This document shows, one piece after another, positions 1-5,652 of a stretch of 9,051 nt of DNA (positions are counted from its first letter, which is position 1; every line of letters starts with the position of its first letter). Position numbers and translations under genes: made by a program. The stretch is taken from assembly GCA_945901215.1 (NCBI GenBank), contig CAMDKE010000095.1, forward strand, positions 1 to 9,051, read 5' to 3'. The notes beneath the pieces are model-generated. The model saw nothing but the letters and a program-made list of their open reading frames with translations. It was not told where the DNA came from and made no database searches. Origin of the DNA: Comamonas sp. lk. GTDB lineage: Bacteria; Pseudomonadota; Gammaproteobacteria; Burkholderiales; Burkholderiaceae_C.

Positions 1-35
1 CTGGCCTAGTGCCAGTGTAAGAATTTAAAAGTACC

Positions 36-68
36 AAAGCCCCCAGGTGGAAACGCCTGGGGGCTTTT
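36..68 (+). terminator. Rho-independent terminator hairpin
   Basis: A perfect 12-bp stem pairs AAAGCCCCCAGG (36-47) with CCTGGGGGCTTT (56-67) around an 8-nt loop, and a T-rich run (TTTTGTTT) follows on the plus strand. This is a classic intrinsic terminator. The A-tract on the left arm means it could also stop minus-strand transcription. The gene it serves lies outside the window to the left. The first nine bases read CTG GCC TAG, which could be the tail of that gene, but this cannot be shown here. A second small inverted repeat (CTGGC 1-5 / GCCAG 11-15) sits just upstream. Confidence 0.85.
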
Positions 69-165
69 GTTTGGGCTCTGGGTGCGCATGCGCAGAGATG
101 TAGCGAACAATGGGTCCGGCTTTCGCGACTACCCGGATTTGCAGGTCTAAAACTGGACCGCCCCG
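69..165. other. Non-coding stretch with no recognised gene
   Basis: No convincing gene was found between the terminator and the osmC fragment. The only regular structure is a perfect 12-nt palindrome, TGCGCATGCGCA, at 83-94. The minus strand is open over part of this stretch but has no recognisable start or family resemblance. Confidence 0.4.
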
Positions 166-175
166 GCCCGAGCCG

Positions 176-274
176 TCAACCCTCAAACCCCGTCGTAATC
201 TGCACCGTCGTGCCGAGCATGATGCTCGCGGAGCAGTATTTTTCGTGGTCCATGGCGATGGCGCGCTCCACGGT
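176..274 (-). pseudogene. Displaced C-terminal fragment of an osmC-family gene
   Basis: Read on the minus strand, this encodes the last 33 or so residues of an OsmC/YhfA-like protein, ending FEG and then TGA. It includes the second conserved cysteine in the context HEKYCSASIMLG. It matches the 3' end of the intact osmC gene at 867-1316 at a constant offset of 700 bp: 181-273 against 881-973, with 8 mismatches in 93 positions by hand count. Three substitutions change residues in the shared part (Ser to Asp, Lys to Thr, Ala to Val), and codons corresponding to the VVE near the C-terminus are absent. Homology stops abruptly at about 273/274. Beyond it the frame closes at a TAG (290-292) with no start codon, so this is a truncated remnant. 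It could be the original gene end displaced by an insertion, or what is left of a tandem duplication. Confidence 0.88.
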
Positions 275-310
275 TACTGAATGAGCCGACTACGGTGATG
301 CCCAAAACCC

Positions 311-331
311 TGGCCGCAATGCATGCGGCCA
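311..331 (-). terminator. Hairpin just after the brnA stop, possible terminator
   Basis: A perfect 8-bp inverted repeat, TGGCCGCA (311-318) and TGCGGCCA (324-331), with a 5-nt loop begins one base after the brnA stop codon on the minus strand. On that strand it is followed by GGGTTTTGGG, a broken T-run. Position and stem suggest a transcription terminator for the toxin-antitoxin unit. The short, interrupted T-tract makes it weaker than the terminator at 36-68. Confidence 0.5.
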
Positions 332-332
332 C

Positions 333-641
333 TTACTTCAACTGTTGCTGGGCGTTGACGTAGGAGCGAAGAACCGCATTGATACGCGTCTGGTAGCGGC
401 TTCCGGCCTGCTTGAAAAATTCAATCACGTCCTCATCAATGCGCAGCGAAATCAGCTTTTTGGCGTGCGGAAAATCCACCGCCTTTACCCAAACCGCGTC
501 TGGTCGAAACGGTGCGTCACTGGTATCGATTTGATCGTCAGGAAGCGCCGCCAAAGCAGCAAGTCGAAGCTTCTGCTCTTGCGTCAGAATCGGCGGATTC
601 TTGGGGTCAAGGGTTCGCTTTACGGTATTGTTTTTGCTCAT
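333..641 (-). CDS. brnA: BrnA-family antitoxin (ribbon-helix-helix)
   Basis: The 102-residue product resembles BrnA antitoxins. In this family the protein binds and neutralises the ribonuclease toxin BrnT, and the dimer represses its own promoter. The N-terminal half (1-60) is charged and contains a DDQIDTSDAPF stretch of the kind seen in BrnA proteins. The C-terminal half (about 62-97) is the ribbon-helix-helix DNA-binding part: strand KKLISLRID, then a helix with EFFKQAG, then the family-typical YQTRINAVLRSYV. The ATG at 641 is chosen because AAAGG (651-655) lies 9 nt upstream and the protein then begins at the usual place. The frame stays open upstream to 776, but that extension overlaps the toxin gene and is not BrnA-like. 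The first 35 nt overlap the end of the toxin frame, the usual toxin-first order. Base composition is less GC-rich than in the neighbouring genes, which fits acquired DNA. Confidence 0.88.
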   Translation of the reverse strand: MSKNNTVKRTLDPKNPPILTQEQKLRLAALAALPDDQIDTSDAPFRPDAVWVKAVDFPHAKKLISLRIDEDVIEFFKQAGSRYQTRINAVLRSYVNAQQQLK

Positions 642-870
642 GTGATACTGCCTTTCGTGCCGAAATAATGCGGATGGTTTCCTCTTCTCGAACGGTGTAC
701 ACCACGTACAGCACCGACCAAGCCACAAGCCCGATGGTGGCCCACCGGTCTTCGCTGTAGTCCTCGCGCCCGTCATAGCTTTCGATGCGCCCTTGGTCGT
801 AAAAGACTAGCGCAGCATCATCGAACGAGATGCCATGGTTTTGAAGGTTAAGTGCTGCCTGAGCCCTCAG
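607..870 (-). pseudogene. brnT: BrnT-family RNase toxin, 5'-truncated
   Basis: The minus-strand frame ending at TGA 609-607 encodes a BrnT/DUF497 toxin, a RelE-like mRNA interferase. Family hallmarks in order are AALNLQNHGISFDDAALVF, a variable acidic stretch, WATIGLVAWSVLYVVYTVRE, then TIRIISARKA and HEQKQYRK. BrnT is normally about 90 residues and starts with a short segment resembling M-x-F-x-W-D-x-x-K. That segment is absent: upstream of about 856/857 the sequence becomes the osmC 3' end. The frame is open to a TGA at 885-883, but between there and the first toxin codons there is no ATG, GTG or TTG. The only near-start is CTG at 870-868, overlapping the osmC stop as CTGA, which would give 87 residues. 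The last 11 codons overlap brnA in another frame. Most likely the recombination that placed the cassette beside osmC removed the toxin start, its ribosome site and its promoter. Weak expression from CTG cannot be excluded. Confidence 0.8.
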
Positions 871-973
871 CCCTCCACCACCTCAAACCCCGTCGTAATC
901 TGCGCCGTCTTGCCCAGCATGATGCTGGCGGAGCAGTATTTTTCGTGGCTCATGGCGATGGCGCGTTCTACGG
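857..973. repeat. Direct repeat of the osmC 3' end, copy within the intact gene
   Basis: This stretch matches 166-273. The match runs without gaps from 881-973 (partner 181-273). With a 9-nt gap it continues through the osmC stop codon and about 10 nt beyond (857-869 against 166-178, 11 of 13 bases). The two copies bracket the 583-bp brnTA segment (274-856). Inside this copy the heptamer AGCCCTC is repeated in tandem at 862-875, covering the stop codon. Confidence 0.85.
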
Positions 974-1316
974 CGCTAGGCGGGATGCCCTTGCCGGTGA
1001 CGGTAAATTGCATGTGGATTTTGGTGAATACCTTGGGGTCGGTGTCGGCGCGCTCAGAGCTGAGCTTGACGCTGCAGCCCTGCACGGCGTGGCGACCGCG
1101 TTTGAGGATCAGCACCACGTCATACGCGGTGCAGCCGCCGGTGCCGGCCAGCACCAGCTCCATGGGCCGGGGCGCAAGGTTTTGACCGCCGTTTTCGGGC
1201 TTTGCGGCGTCGGGCGCGCCGTCCATCAGCACCGCGTGGCCGCTGCCGGTTTCGGCGACAAAGCCCATGCCCGAACGGGCGCCACTGTTACCGGTCCAAC
1301 TGACTGTGCATTCCAT
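867..1316 (-). CDS. OsmC family protein, YhfA-like
   Basis: The 149-residue cytoplasmic protein belongs to the OsmC/Ohr superfamily, many members of which are thiol peroxidases that reduce organic hydroperoxides. The YhfA branch, which this resembles, has no firmly established substrate. The N-terminus MECTVSWTGNSG gives the first strands, and RPMELVLAGTGGCTAYDVV (50-68) carries the first conserved cysteine, C62, at the head of the long central helix. KYCSASIMLGKTA (127-139) carries the second, C128. Both redox cysteines are present, so activity is plausible. The ATG at 1316 has a good AGGAG site (1324-1328) 7 nt upstream. The gene is transcribed away from ilvA and runs into the brnT remnant without a gap, so readthrough would carry transcription into brnTA. 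Its last 90 or so bases exist as a second, diverged copy at 176-274, so this 3' end may itself have been replaced by recombination. Confidence 0.9.
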   Translation of the reverse strand: MECTVSWTGNSGARSGMGFVAETGSGHAVLMDGAPDAAKPENGGQNLAPRPMELVLAGTGGCTAYDVVLILKRGRHAVQGCSVKLSSERADTDPKVFTKIHMQFTVTGKGIPPSAVERAIAMSHEKYCSASIMLGKTAQITTGFEVVEG

Positions 1317-1400
1317 TTATTTGCTCCTGCGATGCGCCTAGCGACTGTCGCTGTGGCGCTGTGTGCCGATTATCATGCGCTGTACCTCTGACACTCTGCC
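1317..1400. promoter_or_regulatory. Divergent osmC/ilvA intergenic region
   Basis: These 84 nt must hold the promoters of both divergent genes. Two overlapping -10-like hexamers are visible: GATAAT on the minus strand (1374-1369, toward osmC) and TATCAT on the plus strand (1371-1376, toward ilvA). Neither has a convincing -35 box at normal spacing, so these are tentative. The osmC ribosome site AGGAG (minus strand, 1328-1324) is clear. ilvA has no obvious Shine-Dalgarno sequence. No attenuator-like leader peptide or stem-loop series was seen. Confidence 0.35.
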
Positions 1401-3080
1401 ATGACCACCGCAAACTCCAAACTTCCGTCCCATGCCGCACGGCCCACAACGCCCACGAAGCGGCTCTCGCCAGCCTCGTCGCCCGCGCTTCAAACAACCG
1501 CCTTGTCCCCCGCCGACTACCTGATCAAGATCTTGAATGCCAAGGTTTACGAAGTGGCCAACGAGTCGGCTCTGGAGTTGGCGGCGAACTTGAGCCAGCG
1601 CATTCACAACACCGTGTTGCTCAAGCGCGAGGACCAGCAGCCGGTGCACAGTTTCAAGCTGCGCGGGGCGTACAACAAGATGGCGCACCTGAGCGCGGCA
1701 CAGCTCAAAAAGGGCGTGATTTGCGCGTCTGCCGGCAACCACGCCCAAGGCGTGGCGCTGAGTGCGCGGCGCCTGGGCGCGCGCGCGTTGATCGTGATGC
1801 CCACCACCACGCCACAGCTCAAGATTGATGCGGTGCGCGGCTTTGGTGGCGAGGTGGTGCTGTTTGGCGACAGCTATACCGACGCCTACAACCACGCGCT
1901 GACCCTGGAGAAAAAGCAGGGTCTGACCTTTGTGCACCCGTTTGACGACCCCGACGTAATCGCAGGGCAAGGCACGGTGGCGATGGAGATATTGCGCCAG
2001 CACCCCGGCCGCCTGGACGCGGTGTTTGTAGCCATTGGCGGGGGTGGCTTGGTCAGCGGCGTGGCCAATTACATCAAGGCGGTGCGCCCCGAGGTGAAGG
2101 TAATTGGCGTGCAGATGAACGACTCGGATGCCATGATGCAGTCGGTAGCCGCCAAAAAGCGCCTGACGCTGAGCGACGTGGGCCTGTTCTCGGACGGCAC
2201 GGCAGTGAAGCTGGTGGGCGAAGAAACCTTTCGCGTGGCCAGCGGCCTGGTGGATGAATTCATGACCGTGGACACCGACGCGGTGTGCGCGGCCATCAAG
2301 GATATTTTTGTAGACACCCGCTCTATCGTGGAGCCCGCAGGTGCGCTGGCGGTGGCAGCTATCAAACAGTACGCGGCCAAGCACAAGGTGCGCGGCCAAA
2401 CCTACGCCGCGATTTTGTGCGGCGCCAATATGAACTTTGACCGCCTGCGCTTTGTAGCCGAGCGCGCTGAGGTGGGTGAGGAGCGCGAGGCGCTGTTTGC
2501 GGTGACCATTCCGGAAGAGCGCGGCAGCTTCAAGCGCTTTTGCGCGCTGATTGGCGAGCTGCCGGGGGGCCCGCGCAATGTGACCGAGTTCAACTACCGC
2601 ATGAGCGACGCCGCCCAAGCCCATGTGTTTGTGGGCCTGACGACGCAGGGCGCAGGCGAATCGACCAAAATCACCAAAAGCTTTGGCAAACACGGCTTTA
2701 CCAGCCTGGACCTGACGCACGACGAGCTGGCCAAAGAGCACATCCGCCACATGGTGGGCGGCCACTCCAGCCTGGCGCAAGACGAGCGCATCTTGCGCTT
2801 TATCTTCCCGGAGCGGCCGGGTGCGTTAATGAAGTTTTTGAGCATGATGCGCCCGGGCTGGAACATCAGCCTGTTCCACTACCGCAACCAGGGCGCGGAC
2901 TATGGCCGCATTTTGGTGGGCTTGCAGGTGCCCAAGGCAGACAACAAGGCCTTTGCCCAGTTTTTGCTGGACCTGGGCTACCCCTATGTGGAAGAGACCG
3001 ACAACCCGGTGTACCGCCTGTTTTTGCAAAACCCGGCGCCCGCCGCACTGGCCGTGCCCAAGAGCGCCGCAAAGCGCTGA
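1401..3080 (+). CDS. ilvA: Threonine dehydratase, biosynthetic
   Basis: This PLP enzyme deaminates L-threonine to 2-oxobutanoate, the first committed step of isoleucine synthesis. The catalytic domain (about 37-355) has the PLP lysine K86 in HSFKLRGAY, the SAGNHAQGVA substrate loop (110-119) and the phosphate-binding glycine loop IGGGGL (212-217). Two ACT-like regulatory domains follow, about 365-435 (ERGSFKRFCALIG) and 465-540 (ERPGALMKFL, then NQGADYGRILVGLQVP). They mark the long allosteric biosynthetic form, which is feedback-inhibited by isoleucine in the family, rather than the short catabolic form. At 559 residues it is longer than E. coli IlvA (514), partly because of a Ser/Thr/Pro/Ala-rich N-terminal stretch of about 35 residues. 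An in-frame TTG at 1503, just before SPADYLIKIL, is where shorter homologues would begin, so it is an alternative start. Neither start has a strong ribosome site. The stop is 6 nt before the next gene. Confidence 0.95.
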   Translation: MTTANSKLPSHAARPTTPTKRLSPASSPALQTTALSPADYLIKILNAKVYEVANESALELAANLSQRIHNTVLLKREDQQPVHSFKLRGAYNKMAHLSAAQLKKGVICASAGNHAQGVALSARRLGARALIVMPTTTPQLKIDAVRGFGGEVVLFGDSYTDAYNHALTLEKKQGLTFVHPFDDPDVIAGQGTVAMEILRQHPGRLDAVFVAIGGGGLVSGVANYIKAVRPEVKVIGVQMNDSDAMMQSVAAKKRLTLSDVGLFSDGTAVKLVGEETFRVASGLVDEFMTVDTDAVCAAIKDIFVDTRSIVEPAGALAVAAIKQYAAKHKVRGQTYAAILCGANMNFDRLRFVAERAEVGEEREALFAVTIPEERGSFKRFCALIGELPGGPRNVTEFNYRMSDAAQAHVFVGLTTQGAGESTKITKSFGKHGFTSLDLTHDELAKEHIRHMVGGHSSLAQDERILRFIFPERPGALMKFLSMMRPGWNISLFHYRNQGADYGRILVGLQVPKADNKAFAQFLLDLGYPYVEETDNPVYRLFLQNPAPAALAVPKSAAKR

Positions 3081-3086
3081 CTCGCC

Positions 3087-3980
3087 ATGGCTGTAACCTT
3101 AGACGGAAAACTGGTGGTGGCAATCTCCAGCCGGGCGCTGTTTGACTTTGAGGAAGAAAACCAGCTCTTCGAGCAAGGCGACGACCGCGCCTATATGCGT
3201 TTGCAGCTCGAGCGCCTAGAAATTCCCGCCAAACCGGGCGTGGCGTTTTCGCTGGTGAAAAAGCTGCTGGCCTTTAACACCGAGGCCTCGCAGCGGGTAG
3301 AGGTGGTGATCTTGTCGCGCAACGACCCGGTGAGCGGCCTGCGCGTGATGCGCTCGGCGGCGCACTATGCGCTGCCCATCATCCGCTGCACGTTTACGCG
3401 TGGCGAGGCACCGTGGCGCTACCTCAAGCCGCTCAAGGCCAATTTGTTTTTGAGCACGCACCTGAGCGACGTGCGCAGCGCGCTCGACGCCGATGTGCCC
3501 GCCGCGCAGGTGTATCCGCAATCGGCCCACGCCAGCAGCGCGCACCCCGCTGAGGTGCGCATTGCCTTTGACGGCGACGCTGTGCTGTTTAGCGACGAGG
3601 CCGAGCGCGTCTACCAGGACCAAGGCCTGAACGCTTTTCAGCAGCACGAGCACGACAAAGCCGCCCTGCCCCTGCCCGACGGCCCTTTTAAGCCGCTCTT
3701 GGTGGCGCTGAACGCCTTGCAACAGGCCGCGCAGCCGCAGATGCGCATCCGCACCGCCTTGGTGACTGCGCGCAGCGCCCCGGCGCATGAGCGGGCGATT
3801 CGCACGCTGATGGACTGGAACATCGAGGTCGACGAGGCCATGTTTTTGGGCGGGCTGGACAAGGGTGCGTTTTTGCGCGAATTTGAGCCCGACTTCTTTT
3901 TTGACGACCAAACCGGCCACATCGAGTCCGCCGCCCGCCACGTGCCATCGGGCCATGTGGCCAGCGGGGTGCGCAATTAA
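3087..3980 (+). CDS. 5'-nucleotidase, cytosolic cN-I-like family
   Basis: The 297-residue protein resembles the bacterial branch of the cytosolic 5'-nucleotidase I family (Pfam 5_nucleotid, PF06189), which dephosphorylates nucleoside monophosphates. Recognisable blocks are VAISSRALFDFEEEN (11-25), PAKPGVAFSLVKKLLAFN (47-64), VVILSRNDPVSGLRV (73-87), FTRGEAPWRYLKPLKANLFL (103-122), STHLSDVR (123-130), and the HAD-like acidic motifs AFDGDAVLFSDEAE (160-173) and FFFDDQTGH (270-278). There is no signal peptide or membrane segment, so it should be cytoplasmic. Length is normal for the family and no key block is missing. It follows ilvA by 6 nt, so the two are probably co-transcribed and possibly translationally coupled, since the ribosome site is weak. 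The link to isoleucine synthesis is not obvious. Substrate preference cannot be read from the sequence. Confidence 0.88.
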   Translation: MAVTLDGKLVVAISSRALFDFEEENQLFEQGDDRAYMRLQLERLEIPAKPGVAFSLVKKLLAFNTEASQRVEVVILSRNDPVSGLRVMRSAAHYALPIIRCTFTRGEAPWRYLKPLKANLFLSTHLSDVRSALDADVPAAQVYPQSAHASSAHPAEVRIAFDGDAVLFSDEAERVYQDQGLNAFQQHEHDKAALPLPDGPFKPLLVALNALQQAAQPQMRIRTALVTARSAPAHERAIRTLMDWNIEVDEAMFLGGLDKGAFLREFEPDFFFDDQTGHIESAARHVPSGHVASGVRN

Positions 3981-4016
3981 TGACCCCAGGAGCGTCCGGC
4001 GCCGGGCCTCGGGCAA

Positions 4017-4045
4017 TAAAAGCCGCTATCATTTTTAGCGCTATC
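4017..4045. repeat. Short AT-centred intergenic inverted repeat
   Basis: CGCTA (4024-4028) and TAGCG (4036-4040) flank a T-rich loop, and the surrounding bases read like the GCTAT...TTTT...TAGCGCTAT motifs scattered between genes in Comamonadaceae. It lies in the 103-nt gap between the nucleotidase and the DUF1800 gene. It could be a weak terminator or a small dispersed repeat. Its membership in a repeat family is recalled, not computed. Confidence 0.45.
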
Positions 4046-4083
4046 CAGGGCTACTTAAAACAAGCAAAACAAGCCAACGCCGC

Positions 4084-5640
4084 ATGCCATTGAATTTTCC
4101 GCCACCAAAATCACGCTTAGACCGCCGCCAATTTCTGGTGGGCGCAAGCTTGGCGGGAGTTTTCTATGCAGCGGTGCCGCGCACGGGGTGGGCGCAAGCC
4201 AGTTTTGGCAGCACGCGGCGTCTGGCCAGCCCCTTGCTGGAGCAGCAGTGGCGTGTGCTGTCGCGCCTGGGCTACGGCCTGAGCCCGGCGCTCTTGCAGT
4301 CCGTGCAAGCCTCGGATCCGCTGGCCTGGGCCCTGTTGCAAATTGAGGCCGCCCATGCTGCCAGCCAGGCCGCAGCCAGGGTTCCGGCCGAATTGCAAAG
4401 CATGGCCGCGCCGCTGCCCGAATTGTTTGACGGCGTAAAGCGTGAGCGTGAAGCGCGAGCCAGGGCACCCGGCAAGAATACGCCGGACGCAGGCGCCGAA
4501 GAAAAGGCCCCGCGCCCTTACGATTTTTCTGCGCCGGCGCAAGCGCGCTATTTCACTCGCGAGCAAAAGCAAAAAGCCGCCGCCTGGCAATTGGCGGCCT
4601 GCAGCCAACCTGGCCTTGAAAACCCGCTGCTGGCGCGGATGGGCGAATTTTGGTTCAACCATTTCAATGTCTATGCGGGGAAAAATGCGGTGGGCGCTTA
4701 CGTGGGCCACTACACGCTGCACGTGGCGCGCGCCCATGCGCTGGGCAAGTTTGAAGACTTGCTGCTAGCCAGTGCCCGCCACCCCGCCATGCTGATCTAC
4801 CTGGACCAGGCCCAGAGCGTGGCCACTGGCACGCCTGGGCGCCAAGGCCAGCCGCGCGGCCTGAATGAAAACTATGCGCGCGAACTGATGGAATTGCACA
4901 CGCTAGGCGCGGACGGCGGCTACACCCAGGCTGAGGTGCGCGCACTGGCGCGGATTTTGACGGGCTGGACGCTGGACCCCAAGCACCCCTCGGGCTTTCG
5001 CTTTGCGTCGCGGGGCCATGATGTGGGGCCGAAGACCTTGCTCGGACAGGCCTTTGGCAACCGGCTTGTGGGGGGCGGCGAATCGGAAGGCTTGGACGCG
5101 CTGCGCATGCTGGCGCGCCACCCCAGCACCGCACAACGCATATGCCAACGCATGGCCGAGTTTTTTGTGGCCGACCAGCCGCCGCAGGCGCTGGTGCAGC
5201 GCCTGCGCCAGACTTTTTTGAACACCCAGGGCGATATACGCATGGTGATGCGCAGCCTGGTGGAGTCGCCCGAGTTCTGGAACCCAGAGCACCGCCTCTT
5301 CAAGACCCCGCTGGACTTTGCCTGCTCGGCGCTGACCGCCGCCCAAAGCACAGGCGATCAGCAAACTTGGGCCACAACGGCCGGCTTTCTGACCACCGCA
5401 GGCCAGCCGCTGCACGGCTGGCAAACTCCCGACGGTTACAAGACGGATGCCGCCACCTGGCTGGTGCCTGAAGCACTCACCCGGCGGGTGGACTTTGCGA
5501 TCAAACTAGGCCAAGGCGTGCCATCGCTGGATTATTTGCTGCCCTACCTGAGCGCAGAGACGCAGGCCACGCTGGCCCAGGCTGCGGCTGGTATGCGCGC
5601 GGGTTTGCTGCTGGGCAGCCCCGACTTCATGTCCAAATAG
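4084..5640 (+). CDS. DUF1800 family protein, Tat-exported
   Basis: The 518-residue protein belongs to the DUF1800 family (PF08811), which has no established biochemical function. The N-terminus has a twin-arginine signal: SRLDRRQFLVG (10-20, arginines 14-15), a hydrophobic stretch (about 18-31) and a likely cleavage after AQA (37-39). Folded export to the periplasm is therefore expected. Family blocks include RLGYGLSP (61-68), FWFNHFNVYAGK (189-200), HPAMLIYLDQAQS (233-245), the hallmark NENYARELMELHTLG (261-275), GYTQAEVRALARILTGW (279-295) and the closing LLLGSPDFM (508-516). A charged, low-complexity linker (about 115-165) separates the N-terminal helix region from the core. The ATG at 4084 is chosen because it leaves the Tat signal intact; no Shine-Dalgarno site is evident. 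The gene lies 12 nt before the DUF1501 gene, the usual arrangement for this pair, so the products probably act together. Confidence 0.9.
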   Translation: MPLNFPPPKSRLDRRQFLVGASLAGVFYAAVPRTGWAQASFGSTRRLASPLLEQQWRVLSRLGYGLSPALLQSVQASDPLAWALLQIEAAHAASQAAARVPAELQSMAAPLPELFDGVKREREARARAPGKNTPDAGAEEKAPRPYDFSAPAQARYFTREQKQKAAAWQLAACSQPGLENPLLARMGEFWFNHFNVYAGKNAVGAYVGHYTLHVARAHALGKFEDLLLASARHPAMLIYLDQAQSVATGTPGRQGQPRGLNENYARELMELHTLGADGGYTQAEVRALARILTGWTLDPKHPSGFRFASRGHDVGPKTLLGQAFGNRLVGGGESEGLDALRMLARHPSTAQRICQRMAEFFVADQPPQALVQRLRQTFLNTQGDIRMVMRSLVESPEFWNPEHRLFKTPLDFACSALTAAQSTGDQQTWATTAGFLTTAGQPLHGWQTPDGYKTDAATWLVPEALTRRVDFAIKLGQGVPSLDYLLPYLSAETQATLAQAAAGMRAGLLLGSPDFMSK

Positions 5641-5643
5641 GAG
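5639..5643 (+). promoter_or_regulatory. Ribosome binding site of the DUF1501 gene
   Basis: AGGAG overlaps the last two bases of the DUF1800 stop codon. It lies 9 nt before the ATG at 5653 but only 3 nt before an in-frame GTG at 5647, which decides for the ATG. The overlap with the upstream stop suggests translational coupling. Confidence 0.75.
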
Positions 5644-5652
5644 TGCGTGCCC

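Noticed and set aside
98..175. Possible insertion-sequence end or transposase remnant left of the osmC fragment
   Set aside because: The minus strand is open here, but no terminal inverted repeats, target duplication or transposase motif could be shown.
345..760. Plus-strand frames across the brnTA region
   Set aside because: They are antisense to the recognisable BrnT and BrnA proteins and resemble nothing.
642..776. N-terminal extension of the antitoxin frame to an ATG at 776
   Set aside because: The extra 45 residues come from DNA encoding BrnT in another frame and do not look like BrnA. The ATG at 641 has a proper ribosome site.
1338..2780. A 480-codon open frame on the minus strand opposite ilvA
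   Set aside because: Its His/Ala/Gln/Arg-rich, motif-free translation is typical of the antisense of a high-GC gene, and ilvA on the plus strand is unambiguous.
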